From CAKZQX01 sp034436755 (GTDB taxonomy: Bacteria > Chloroflexota > Chloroflexia > Chloroflexales > Chloroflexaceae), in NCBI GenBank assembly GCA_034436755.1, contig DAOTVB010000015.1, positions 1-64,000 on the forward strand: a stretch of DNA of 64,000 nucleotides, in the 5' to 3' direction. The notes beneath the pieces were generated by a model. The model ran no database searches. It worked only from the letters and a program-made list of their open reading frames with translations, and had not been told where the DNA came from. Made by a program: the position numbers and the translations under genes. Of the stretch, positions 16,568 through 25,535 are shown one piece after another. Numbering within the stretch: position 1 is the stretch's first letter; every line of letters starts with the position of its first letter.

Positions 16568-17788
16568 CTAGGCCGACTCAGGCAGATCCTCTTGATCATC
16601 TAACCCACCCGCGCCACGTTCGTGGGCCAGCGCCAGACCAATCCGCGAACTACGCAACCGCCAGAGCAGGGTTCCCAGGGCCGATCCGAAGCGATCAATA
16701 AGCTGCTGGCGGGTACGCCCGGCGTAGTAACGCTGGCGCACATACTCCTCCAGTTGCATATCCTCACCAATTGCGCGAAACTCCTCCTGCATCGTATCCT
16801 GGCTGGTTGCCGAGCGTACCTTGAAGTTAACACTATCGAAGCCAAACGTGGAGGCAACATCGATCAGGTGCGGCAGTGACTCATATGGCGGTTCCAGTTC
16901 CAGATCGGCCCGGGCATAAATACCTACCTGCCGGGTATTGAACACCGTCTGCTTCAACTGCGACCTGATCTGGAATGACTCAAACACCCGAGTAGAGTAG
17001 AAGTCAAACCGCAACACTTCACAACCCGCCTGGGCCATCTGCTTGAGCAACGCCATATCCAACTTCTCGGTATTGACCACACCCTCCCATGCAATGTGCA
17101 GATCAGCATCACGGAGGCGTGTCAGAAACTCGTGGAGCCACTCCATATCCGTTGTCAGAGCCACACCTGGGAACAAGTAGTGCCGGATACCATACTCGCG
17201 CGAAACACTCCGCAGTTCTGCAACAATCTGCGCCGGCGCGCGCAGCACAATCTTATCCGATTGTTCACTATGCGGCATGCCAATCAGCAGCGTTGTCTGT
17301 AGCTCATTCTCGACCGCACGCAGACCATACTGCTCCAGCGAAAGGAGATGGCGAGCCGGAAACGGCAGTTGGTCAAGATCCTGCACAAATGCATCCGGTG
17401 CAGGGGTGCCCCCGGTGACATTTTTTTCATTTTCGGAGAGCGATCCGGGCTGTTGATTAATCCAGGTCAGCACCTCGGCACAGGCACGCCCAATCGCCAG
17501 GTCACCGCGCCGCAACTGCATGGGCACAACATAGTTGTGCTGCGCGTCTAACAACTCGACCGCCCCTTCCAGGAGCGATATTTCTTCGCCGACCACAATC
17601 ACCACCTGAGGGCGAAACGTTTGCAGCGGTCGCAACGCTACCGCAAGCGGTACATCGGGCGTCAACGCCAGATCGTAGATCCGGACGATATGACGCTGAT
17701 GCTCAAGCACTGCGGCGATATAGGCCGGCGTAAGCGGTGGTGCCGCCGGCGGCTCATTATTTGGTAGGACAATCAGGGCTACGTTCAC
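16568..17788 (-). CDS. B12-binding/radical-SAM-like protein without cluster cysteines
   Basis: 406 aa. The N-terminal ~110 residues look like a degenerate B12-binding Rossmann domain. The linker LDQLPFPARHLL is the usual junction before a radical SAM barrel. Where the barrel should present CxxxCxxC the sequence reads TLLIGMPHSEQSDK, and only two Cys occur in the whole protein. The barrel body (QIVAELRSVSREYGIRHYLFPG, MAQAGCEVLRF) is otherwise recognisable. It is therefore probably unable to bind the 4Fe-4S cluster and may be regulatory or a lineage-specific degenerate paralogue. The GTG start at 17788 has GAGG 7 nt upstream; a TTG at 17794 is the alternative. Confidence 0.65.
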   Translation of the reverse strand: MNVALIVLPNNEPPAAPPLTPAYIAAVLEHQRHIVRIYDLALTPDVPLAVALRPLQTFRPQVVIVVGEEISLLEGAVELLDAQHNYVVPMQLRRGDLAIGRACAEVLTWINQQPGSLSENEKNVTGGTPAPDAFVQDLDQLPFPARHLLSLEQYGLRAVENELQTTLLIGMPHSEQSDKIVLRAPAQIVAELRSVSREYGIRHYLFPGVALTTDMEWLHEFLTRLRDADLHIAWEGVVNTEKLDMALLKQMAQAGCEVLRFDFYSTRVFESFQIRSQLKQTVFNTRQVGIYARADLELEPPYESLPHLIDVASTFGFDSVNFKVRSATSQDTMQEEFRAIGEDMQLEEYVRQRYYAGRTRQQLIDRFGSALGTLLWRLRSSRIGLALAHERGAGGLDDQEDLPESA

Positions 17789-17876
17789 GGACAAACCTCA
17801 TTCAGCGCTAGTGCAACCATACCTATCAGTTTACTACGACAAGCTGACGCAGAGGTGAATGTCTCCTGGGAAAAGA

Positions 17877-17916
17877 GTAAAAAATGCTTCAGACTCACCG
17901 CCGTGAGCCTAAAGCA
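17877..17916 (-). terminator. Rho-independent terminator of the histidine kinase operon
   Basis: On the minus strand, TGCTTTAGGCTCAC pairs with GTGAGTCTGAAGCA around a short GC loop. Six or more U follow. It lies just after the kinase stop and before the next minus-strand gene. Confidence 0.75.
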
Positions 17917-17975
17917 CCCGGAGAGCAGCGTTGCCGTTGCCGTGTACCATGTACTCGTCACCAGATCCAATTATA

Positions 17976-20144
17976 TCAGACAGCTTCTTGCAACACACCC
18001 AGCGTCCGTTCTCGATCCACCAGCGGGAGCGCGAACGTAAAGCGGCTCCCCTGGTCTACCTCGCTCTGAACCCAGATCCGTCCGTTATGTCCCTCAACAA
18101 TCTGTTGACAAATCGACAGACCCAACCCCAGATGGGTGCCCTGGTTCGACGGCGAGCGATGCGCCCGATAGAATCGACTGAAAATTTTTGCCTGCTCTTC
18201 GGGCGGGATACCCATTCCCGTATCGCTGACAAAAATTTGCACTTCAGTATCGCACACTTCCACGCCGATTGCAATAGTACCACCGGCTGAAGTTGCTTTT
18301 ATCGCATTCTCTGCCAGGTTGGTAATCACCTGTCCAATCCGTTCGCCATCCACCAGCAACTCTGGAACGTCAGGTTGAACCTCGGACACCAGTGTCAATC
18401 CAGCCTGTTCTGCCTGAAGCTGTAGCCGCGCAGAGGTTGAATCGACCAGCGCAGCAACATCACACCAGTCGGGCTGTAACCGCAACCGGCCGGAGTCCAG
18501 GCGATTAAACTCCAGCAACTCCGTAATACGTCCCTTCAGTTGTTCAACCTGACCGTCGGCGAGACCCAGGAACTCCTCTTGCATCTCGGAGAGTGGCCCG
18601 ACACGTCCCTGAAGAACAATTTTCAGAAAACCATTGAGGGTATTCAGCGGATTGCGTAACTCATGCGAAACCATTGAAATAAACTCGGTACGCGCCCGCT
18701 CTTCGGCTTTATGATCCGTAATATCGTGCAGCACAATTGCCACATGTGACGGATCTTCCTCGGCAATACGCACCAGCGAGGCAAACGCATGGAAGACCAG
18801 TTCATCATCATCATCTTGCGTGCCAACGCGCAATTCCCGGCGCAGCTTCATCGTCTCTTCGCCCCGCACATCACCCGCTAACCGCCGCAACTGCTCGTGC
18901 AGGCTTGAACGGGAGGCGGCTGAACTGGACAGCACCTGGTAGGCGACCGGGTTAGCAATATTCACCTCATTGCGGCTGTTGAAGACAATCAGGCCATCAC
19001 CAATATCGCGCAGTACCGCCTCAAGCATGGCTTCCTGGTGCGCAAGCTCAGAGTGCAGTTCGGCATTGTTAATCGCAACCCATGCCTGAATACCGAAGGA
19101 GTTCAGATGGCGGGCCTCAGACGAAGTAAACACCTGACATTGCGTGCTTAACACACTCAATGCCCCGCGCACAACACCATTCACATCAATCAGTGGTACA
19201 CTCAACGCCGCAATAACACCACTACGATAGAGATCCTGCCATTCTCGCTCGCGGAGGGTATCACTGACAATTAAAGCACTCTGCTGCTGCACAACGCGCC
19301 GTGCCAGCGGCTCGGCCCAATCGGTGGGCAGCACCACATCAAGCGAGAGTGTATGGTGGGTGAACCCCGACTCATTGGAGAGCGAAAGCGCTGCCGCCGA
19401 CACGCGGGCCGTGCCCAGCATCTGCATCGCGTTGTCGAGGATCTGGCTAAACACCTGTTCGAGGTTCAGTGATCCGGTTACAGCACGGAGACTCTCTTCA
19501 AGCGCCTGCTGTGAACGAATACGCACACGCAGGTCATTGTTAATACTCTCCATCTCCGCCACCCGCGACTCGTACGACTGGCGCTGGCGTTCAAGCTGTT
19601 GTTCCAACCGGATATTATCGCTCAGTCGGCGCTGGCCCAGGACAATCACCAGTGTGACAAAGCCCAGACTGCCACCCAGAAGCCCCCAGTAGGCCGGGTT
19701 ATACTGGACATCTGTCAGACTGGCTGCCAGGTACAGGGGACCAAGCAACGTGGGAACCAGCAACATCCAGAGGAAATACCGGCGATACAGGAGTGCTTTA
19801 ATCGCCAGCACTGCATAGAGCGGAAAAACATCCGGATGGAGCGGACCACTGGCCCCCAGCAGCAGGATCACCAGCAGTGCATCACTCAGAACTGAACTGA
19901 TATGGAAAACCTTGTGCCAGGCATGCAGGTGGCTCAGGCGCGGGTGGCGCAACGCAATCAACAGTGAGAGATTAAACAGCGCATAGCCAACCAGCACAGC
20001 CCAGGCACTGGGGGTAAGCTGCAGGTTTGCAAACCACCAGGCAATTCCAAAGATGGGTAACGGCAAAAGTGAGCGTGCCCGATTACGACCCTGAGGCTGT
20101 AGCCAGGGCTGAGCACGCGCAAGCAACACGTCACTAGCAGTCAT
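17976..20144 (-). CDS. Membrane sensor histidine kinase (TM-GAF-PAS)
   Basis: 722 aa. The N-terminal ~180 residues hold about six hydrophobic segments (e.g. PIFGIAWWFANL, LVGYALFNLSLLIAL, LSDALLVILLLG). A coiled coil is followed by a GAF domain (about 230-370) and a PAS domain (about 385-480). HisKA carries His at about 494 (MVSHELRNPL). The HATPase has NLAENAIKA, DTGMGIP and LGLGLSIC. The start at 20144 is chosen for the AGGAG about 11 nt upstream. The response regulator gene lies 111 bp upstream on the same strand, so the two form a cognate pair. Expected role: membrane-linked sensing with phosphotransfer to that regulator. Confidence 0.92.
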   Translation of the reverse strand: MTASDVLLARAQPWLQPQGRNRARSLLPLPIFGIAWWFANLQLTPSAWAVLVGYALFNLSLLIALRHPRLSHLHAWHKVFHISSVLSDALLVILLLGASGPLHPDVFPLYAVLAIKALLYRRYFLWMLLVPTLLGPLYLAASLTDVQYNPAYWGLLGGSLGFVTLVIVLGQRRLSDNIRLEQQLERQRQSYESRVAEMESINNDLRVRIRSQQALEESLRAVTGSLNLEQVFSQILDNAMQMLGTARVSAAALSLSNESGFTHHTLSLDVVLPTDWAEPLARRVVQQQSALIVSDTLREREWQDLYRSGVIAALSVPLIDVNGVVRGALSVLSTQCQVFTSSEARHLNSFGIQAWVAINNAELHSELAHQEAMLEAVLRDIGDGLIVFNSRNEVNIANPVAYQVLSSSAASRSSLHEQLRRLAGDVRGEETMKLRRELRVGTQDDDDELVFHAFASLVRIAEEDPSHVAIVLHDITDHKAEERARTEFISMVSHELRNPLNTLNGFLKIVLQGRVGPLSEMQEEFLGLADGQVEQLKGRITELLEFNRLDSGRLRLQPDWCDVAALVDSTSARLQLQAEQAGLTLVSEVQPDVPELLVDGERIGQVITNLAENAIKATSAGGTIAIGVEVCDTEVQIFVSDTGMGIPPEEQAKIFSRFYRAHRSPSNQGTHLGLGLSICQQIVEGHNGRIWVQSEVDQGSRFTFALPLVDRERTLGVLQEAV

Positions 20145-20255
20145 AAGCCGGCATCTCCTGAGGGGGAATTGTGTATGGCACAGACGGCCTATCTTCAACG
20201 CATCGCAGACAATACGCCACCAGGTTTCCGACGATCATCACAGCTTCCCAAACCA

Positions 20256-20936
20256 CTATGCTTCAAACTTATACCCAAGATTACGAACAGTAATCACGTG
20301 GTGCGGATGCTCCGGGTCTTTCTCAACCTTGGTGCGCAGTCGGCGAATATAGACCGCCACGAGATTACTTTCCCCTTCATAATCATAGCCCCAGACCTTG
20401 CTGAGAATCTGGCTGGTATTCAACACACGGCCTGAATTCTTCATCAGATAGTAGAGCAGACGAAACTCGAGCGGCGTCAACTCAACGGCCCGACCATCAT
20501 CGAACAGCACTTTATGCTCGACCGGGTCCAGGGTAAGCCCACCCTGGCTCAGGCGCGAGGATGGGTTAAGCATATCGCTGTTGCGCCGCCGGAGCACCGC
20601 CTCAACCCGCGCCAGCAACTCAGAAGGCTCGAACGGCTTGACCAGATAGTCATCGCCACCGATCTGCAAGCCCATGACGCGATCCTGCAACTGTGAACGC
20701 CCGGACAGGAAAATAATCGGCACATCGGAAGTGCGCCGGATCTGACGACAAATATCAAAGCCGCTTGACTTGGGCATCATAACGTCCAGGAGGATCAAAT
20801 CCGGGTTATGTTGCTCCACCGACTGCAAGATGGTCGATGCATCATATGCCTTGTAGACGCGGTATCCGGCCTCTTCCAGCACAAACGAAGTCAATTTCAC
20901 ACTAGGTATATCATCATCGGCAACCAGAATATGCAT
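20256..20936 (-). CDS. OmpR/PhoB-family response regulator
   Basis: 226 aa. The receiver domain (1-118) has the acidic pocket VADDD, phospho-acceptor Asp51 in LILLDVMMP, the conserved Ser/Thr (LSGR) and Lys (VKPF). The C-terminal winged helix (about 130-225) has LTPLEFRLLYYLM, the ILSKVWGYD turn and the recognition part VAVYIRRLRTKVEKDP. All phosphotransfer residues are present. It is the first gene of a two-component operon with the kinase downstream, and it lies near the polysaccharide genes, a possible but unproven target. Confidence 0.93.
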   Translation of the reverse strand: MHILVADDDIPSVKLTSFVLEEAGYRVYKAYDASTILQSVEQHNPDLILLDVMMPKSSGFDICRQIRRTSDVPIIFLSGRSQLQDRVMGLQIGGDDYLVKPFEPSELLARVEAVLRRRNSDMLNPSSRLSQGGLTLDPVEHKVLFDDGRAVELTPLEFRLLYYLMKNSGRVLNTSQILSKVWGYDYEGESNLVAVYIRRLRTKVEKDPEHPHHVITVRNLGYKFEA

Positions 20937-21238
20937 TGCTGCACTCCTTAATATCTTTCCAGGTAGTTTTTTGCAAGCAACGAAAACTTTGGGTGTCCCT
21001 ATCTAATATATAACTCCGCGAAGCCACATAAAGTTACGCGGATCTGGCGAGACTTTGAAAATTCCGTCGCGTGCGTTGCGTGGGCGCTTCCATCGAGCGT
21101 AGACAACACCGAGATTACCGAACGGAGGGATAGATCACGGTCATCACGGAAGAGACCGGACTGATGTGCCGCGTGACACACCAGTCCGCTGCCGTTGATC
21201 ACCGCTGTGGCGAAAAAGCGTTATGCGCGTTTCTACGA
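20937..21238. other. 302-bp intergenic region, no gene seen
   Basis: Upstream of the response regulator and downstream of the sugar transferase (both minus strand). I see a short dyad around GACTGGTGTG/CACACCAGTC (about 21165-21190) and nothing else recognisable. Confidence 0.4.
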
Positions 21239-22726
21239 CTAGTAAGCGTTTTCTTGCTTGCCGGTTAGAAACGCAACGACGGTTTTGAGAATAATCTTGA
21301 TATCAAACAGGAGCGACCAGTTCTCAATATAGTAGAGATCATAGCGGGTGCGCTCCTCGATACTGGTATCGCCGCGCAGCCCGTTGACCTGGGCCCAACC
21401 GGTAATGCCGGCTTTTTCCTTGTGACGGCGCATGTAACGCGGAATCTGCTGGCTGAAGTGCTCCACCCACTTGGGTTGCTCCGGACGCGGCCCCACGACA
21501 CTCATATCGCCCAGCAGCGCGTTAATAAACTGGGGCAACTCATCAATTGAGTAACGGCGTAGCAGTGACCCTAACCGCGTCACGCGCGGATCATTCGGCC
21601 GGGTCCAGCCTGGCCCTTTGTGCTCGGAGTCGGTGCGCATGGTGCGGAATTTAAGCATCCAGAAGGGTTTCCCGTCCAGGCCCACCCGCTCTTGTAGAAA
21701 AAAGACGGGTCCGGGGGAATCCAGGCGCACCAGCAGCGCAACCAGGATCAGCAACGGCGCGGTCAGGAGCAGGACCGCGCCCGCGACAACGATATCGAGC
21801 CCCCGCTTGAGCGTCTGGTTCCAGGGGCTGTCCAGGGCGGCATTCTTCACGCTGACCAGCGGCAGACCGCTCAGATCGCCAATCGAAACCTCATTGTTGG
21901 TGATGAGATGGAAGGTATCCGGATAGACTTTGATCGTGACGGCCTCGTTCTCAACCGACGAAATGATATCGAGGAGGTCATCCGGCGTGCACCCGGAGAG
22001 GGCCACCAGCACTTCGTCAGCCTGCGTTGCACGCACAACCCGATCAAGATGGCTGGTACGGCCCAGGACCGGCAGCCCTTCGATTATTGTCCCGACCTCG
22101 TAGGTATCGGTCAGAAATCCCTGCACCCGATAGCCCAGTTCCGGCGAGCGGCGAATCGTATTCCAGACAGCCTGGCCGGGCGTACGCGCACCGACAATCA
22201 GCACACGCCGCAGATCAATGCCATGCGAACGTAACCGGAAGACCAGACTGCGGTGGAAGAAGCGCAGCATGACGCTGCTACCGATTGCCACCAGCCAGCC
22301 AAACGCGATGATCGACGCAGTCCAGGGCAGACTGGCGTAGCCAAACAGCGGTAAAACCGAGATATTGATCATCAGCGCCAGAACGGTCGTCAGCGAGATG
22401 GCGGTAAACACTTTGTAGGCTTCATCAACGCGTGACGCGCCCCGCCGCAGATCGTAGAGGCCATTGGCACTGAAGGCAAATCCAAAGACCAGATTGAAGA
22501 GCAGCAGGAACAAGCCGAAGGACAACGGATCTTCCGGCAACTGAAGGGCGTTCGCCTGAATCTCCGGCAAACGCCAGATATAGACGCCAATAAACGACGC
22601 ATTAACCGCAGCGGCATCGCAACCGATTAACCCGAGCATCAACAACACGCGCCAGACGCGGTCGCGGGGACGCCCACCGTTAGCCGACGCGGCGTAACGC
22701 TGCGGGGCGGAGGAAATTGCGGCCAA
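21239..22726 (-). CDS. Polyprenyl-phosphate sugar-1-phosphate transferase (WcaJ/PglC family)
   Basis: 495 aa. Four N-terminal membrane segments lie within about 25-145. A CoA-binding-like Rossmann domain follows (RRVLIVGARTPGQAVWNTI). The C-terminal bacterial sugar transferase domain has KRGLDIV, LDSPGPVFFLQERVG, MLKFRTM, and the DELPQFINALLGDMSVVGPRPE block. It starts exopolysaccharide repeat-unit assembly by loading a sugar phosphate on undecaprenyl phosphate. The best start is TTG at 22726, with GGAG about 10 nt upstream; this overlaps the preceding glycosyltransferase by 47 bp, so the two are co-transcribed and probably coupled. Confidence 0.92.
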   Translation of the reverse strand: MAAISSAPQRYAASANGGRPRDRVWRVLLMLGLIGCDAAAVNASFIGVYIWRLPEIQANALQLPEDPLSFGLFLLLFNLVFGFAFSANGLYDLRRGASRVDEAYKVFTAISLTTVLALMINISVLPLFGYASLPWTASIIAFGWLVAIGSSVMLRFFHRSLVFRLRSHGIDLRRVLIVGARTPGQAVWNTIRRSPELGYRVQGFLTDTYEVGTIIEGLPVLGRTSHLDRVVRATQADEVLVALSGCTPDDLLDIISSVENEAVTIKVYPDTFHLITNNEVSIGDLSGLPLVSVKNAALDSPWNQTLKRGLDIVVAGAVLLLTAPLLILVALLVRLDSPGPVFFLQERVGLDGKPFWMLKFRTMRTDSEHKGPGWTRPNDPRVTRLGSLLRRYSIDELPQFINALLGDMSVVGPRPEQPKWVEHFSQQIPRYMRRHKEKAGITGWAQVNGLRGDTSIEERTRYDLYYIENWSLLFDIKIILKTVVAFLTGKQENAY

Positions 22727-23579
22727 GGGCTATGATCTCCTTGAGCGTAATTCCAAATTCGATCAGCACATTGAGCGGTGCAGGTGTGATTGCAGCGTAG
22801 TGCTTCCGATGGAAAATACGCATCGCTTCATAGAAAGCCCGAATGGATGGGATGGCCCGGCGCGTACTTGCGGCGCGCTTGTAGTGCAGCACCTGCACTC
22901 CGGGATAGTAGACAACACGCCAGCCATACTGTTTGATCCGGTAGGCCCAGTCGAGATCTTCACCATACATAAAGAACTGCTCGTCAAGCAGGCCCACTTC
23001 CCGGATAATGCTGGTACGCAGCAACATGCATGCCCCCACCACCGAGTCAACCTCTGCTTCGATGTCAGGATCGAGATAGGAGAGATTGTAACGTCCAAAG
23101 CGTCGGCTGCGGGGAAAGAGCTGCGCCAATCCGGTCATGCGGTAGAACGCAACCTCAGGCGTGGGAAACGACCGGCGGCAGGCCAGATCAAGCGAGCCAT
23201 CGGCCAGGACCAGCTTCGGCCCCACCACACCTACGTCTGCATGCGCTTCAAGATAGTCTATCAACCCATCGAGTGCTCCTGGTGGCACAACGGTATCATT
23301 GTTAAGCAGTAAGACATAGTCCGGCGCATCCGTCTGCTGGACAATCTCGCGGAGCGCCAGGTTGTTACCATAGGCAAAGCCGCCATTGCGCGCACTGACA
23401 ATCAGGCGCACCTGGGGAAAGCGGGTACGGACAACATCCACACTGGCATCACGCGAGGCATTATCAACCACCCAGACCTCCAGCGTGTAGCGGGTGGGGG
23501 TAGCGTAGATTGATGCCAGGCAATCGGCCAGCAGGTCGGCCCGGTTATAGTTAAGAATGACAATGGCGAGAGCAGGCAT
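22680..23579 (-). CDS. Family 2 glycosyltransferase (rhamnosyltransferase-like)
   Basis: 299 aa GT-A enzyme. Sequence landmarks: AIVILNYNRADLL at the start, VDNAS, NGGFAYGNN, the DxD-like LLLNNDT, and the acceptor-side block FFMYGEDLDWAYRIKQYGW. No long membrane segment. In this layout such enzymes add rhamnose or a similar sugar to a lipid-linked chain. It overlaps the sugar transferase that would supply the lipid-linked first sugar, giving a two-gene polysaccharide unit. Confidence 0.9.
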   Translation of the reverse strand: MPALAIVILNYNRADLLADCLASIYATPTRYTLEVWVVDNASRDASVDVVRTRFPQVRLIVSARNGGFAYGNNLALREIVQQTDAPDYVLLLNNDTVVPPGALDGLIDYLEAHADVGVVGPKLVLADGSLDLACRRSFPTPEVAFYRMTGLAQLFPRSRRFGRYNLSYLDPDIEAEVDSVVGACMLLRTSIIREVGLLDEQFFMYGEDLDWAYRIKQYGWRVVYYPGVQVLHYKRAASTRRAIPSIRAFYEAMRIFHRKHYAAITPAPLNVLIEFGITLKEIIALGRNFLRPAALRRVG

Positions 23580-24576
23580 AGTTCATTAAAAATTTGTCAT
23601 CAAAGAGTCATACTGCATAAACGCTTGAATGGTTCCAGTCAGGCTTTCACCTTTCACGTCTCCTGGATAAGGTACTACCATTATACACTGCACAGAGTAC
23701 GATACAGTTACACGCGAGAAAAGCATCAGAAAGCCCTCAGATGCTTATCAGATTTCCAGATCATACCGTCTGGCAGCTTAAACAGGGCATTGTGCTGCCA
23801 TAATGAAACGACGATCCGTGAACGCCGGACGTTGCGTATATCGACTGATGCAACCAGGATCGAATAGATCAGGGGAGAGTACTACTGTCAGCCAGATCGA
23901 TCTATCTCCCCGCAAGTATCTTATGTTAAGTTCGGGCTATGTAACAACAATTATTGTTGAATGTTGCAAGAATTGTTCCATTGTCGTATTGATTGCACGC
24001 TACAGGCTGGTTCCGGCAATCGATACGACGCCCCGCTCGAACGTTCATCGCACGACTGCCGTGAATGACACGACTTACGCAGTCGTTGACCCGACAGGAG
24101 ATTCCGCCTCCGGCAGGGCGGAAGAAACCAGATCTTTTTGTAAAAAAGATGAACCAGTACCATGCTGCCGCAGGCGAATCTGGCTTCCAGCGGGTGAATG
24201 GTTTGTCACGCATGCCGATTTGACAGAACATCGCAAACCGTGTAATCTGTTAATGCTTGAGAAAGCTATACGTGCCTCAGGCACGTTCCATCTTCAGAGG
24301 TTCAGCGAGAAGACTGCATGTATTTTGGTAAACGACAAACGGAACAGATTTACCCGGTCGCAGCAGTAGCACCGGGGCATGCAGCTATGCACGCATTATG
24401 TGGGCATACCACAGCCTGGCGTGCAGGTTACTGGCATGCCAGGGTTATGCGTTCCGTGCGGGCGGTTTCATCAGCCAGCCCGATGCTCGTTATGGCTCTT
24501 TAAGGTGGACCGTGTCCCCCTGCGAGAGCCACAGTTGTACCAGTATACAACGGTTCTTGAAAAGGGGGTGGTCATC
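23580..24576. other. 1-kb intergenic region between divergent genes
   Basis: Contains the degenerate palindromic element at 24068-24230. A 188-codon open frame (23803-24369) runs straight through that element and has no domain features, so I reject it. The remainder shows no gene; 24500-24576 carries the leader and AAGGGGG ribosome site of the HNH gene. Confidence 0.55.
24068..24230. mobile_element. MITE-like palindromic element, degenerate copy E
   Basis: Left end ACACGACTTACGCAGT; interior GCCTCCGGCAGGGCGGAAGA and ACCATGCTGCCGCAGGCGAA; centre ATCTTTTTGTAAAAAAGAT. The right end is eroded, so its boundary is approximate. Confidence 0.6.
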
Positions 24577-25083
24577 TTGGGGCAACGAGTCCTCGTTCTC
24601 AATGCCAGCTACGAACCGCTACAACTCATCTCCGTTCGCCGCGCCGTTATCCTGCTGCTCCAGGAGAAGGCAGAGCTTGTGGAAGCTGCCACCCAGCAGC
24701 TCCGGGCCAGTGAGTTTTCTCTGAATATGCCCATCGTTATTCGCCTGGTGCGGTATATCAAGATCCCACGGCGGCTCAAGTTACCCTGCTCCCGGCGGGG
24801 TGTGCTTGCCCGTGACCGTGAAACCTGCCAGTATTGTGGTATTCAGCCAGGACGCACACAGTTAACGGTTGATCATGTGATCCCGCGTTCTCAGGGCGGC
24901 CTGACCACCTGGGATAATGTGGTGCTGGCCTGCCGCGATTGTAACCATAAGAAGGGCGGACGTACACCCGAACAGGCTAATATGGTGCTGCTCTCGAAGC
25001 CGCGCCAACCGCAGTATGTCGCGTTTGCGCTGATGGGTGAACTGGAACGCAACGATGTCTGGCGCAAGTATGCCTTTAGCTGA
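24577..25083 (+). CDS. HNH endonuclease
   Basis: 168 aa. It opens with GQRVLVLNASYEPLQLISVRRA, a region shared by short bacterial HNH proteins. The zinc/HNH core is CQYCG … LTVDHVIPRSQGG … NVVLACRDCNHKKGGRTPEQA, with both CxxC pairs and the central DH. The TTG at 24577 is taken as the start because AAGGGGG lies 7-10 nt upstream and homologues begin at this Gly-Gln-Arg. An in-frame ATG at 24379 would add an unlikely leader. Its biological role is unknown. It may be co-transcribed with yraN, which starts at its 3' end. Confidence 0.88.
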   Translation: MGQRVLVLNASYEPLQLISVRRAVILLLQEKAELVEAATQQLRASEFSLNMPIVIRLVRYIKIPRRLKLPCSRRGVLARDRETCQYCGIQPGRTQLTVDHVIPRSQGGLTTWDNVVLACRDCNHKKGGRTPEQANMVLLSKPRQPQYVAFALMGELERNDVWRKYAFS

Positions 25084-25447
25084 TATGCGCCGACATCTGG
25101 GCAATTTTGGCGAGGCGGCCGCCGCAGCTTATCTGATCCGCCAGGGTTATGTTGTGTGCGAACGCCAGTGGCACTGTCGCAGTGGCGAGATTGACCTGAT
25201 TGCCCGCCAGGGTGATCAGGTCGTTTTTGTCGAGGTGCGTACCCGCCGCAATACGGTATCCGGCAGTGCGGAGGAGTCGGTAACGCCGGCCAAACAACAA
25301 CGGCTGGTCGAACTGGCATATGCCTATCTCGAGGCCCACAACCTGGATGAACATACCCCCTGGCGCATTGATGTGATCGCGGTGCGCATTGACGGAGCCG
25401 GCCGCATCATTCAGTTGAACCATATCCCGCACGCCGTTGAGGAGTAA
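25070..25447 (+). CDS. yraN: YraN family (UPF0102) endonuclease-like protein
   Basis: About 125 aa, the usual size. The restriction-endonuclease-like core is visible: LGNFGEAAAAAYLIRQGYVV, then CRSGEIDLIARQGDQVVFVEVRTR, with the E/D-ExK arrangement, and late RIDVIAV. Function in cells is poorly known; an HNH nuclease directly upstream overlaps by about 14 bp if ATG 25070 is used (ATG 25085 would avoid overlap). Neither start has a strong ribosome site. Confidence 0.88.
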   Translation: MPLADMRRHLGNFGEAAAAAYLIRQGYVVCERQWHCRSGEIDLIARQGDQVVFVEVRTRRNTVSGSAEESVTPAKQQRLVELAYAYLEAHNLDEHTPWRIDVIAVRIDGAGRIIQLNHIPHAVEE

Positions 25448-25458
25448 CCGGTAGATAT

Positions 25459-25504
25459 TTGACGCTCTTGCAAGGTGTCTGCTATACTTGAAACCTCAAG
25501 TATA
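25459..25504 (+). promoter_or_regulatory. Sigma-70-type promoter with a palindrome over the -10
   Basis: TTGACG (25459-25464) and TATACT (25483-25488) are 18 bp apart. The -10 is part of a perfect dyad TATACTTGA-N4-TCAAGTATA (25483-25504), a plausible repressor site covering the transcription start of the gene at 25536. Confidence 0.55.
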
Positions 25505-25535
25505 TGGTAAGATCCTAGAATGCGAGTGCGATTGC

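Noticed and set aside
23803..24369. 188-codon frame upstream of the HNH gene
   Set aside because: It crosses the palindromic element E and has no recognisable domain.
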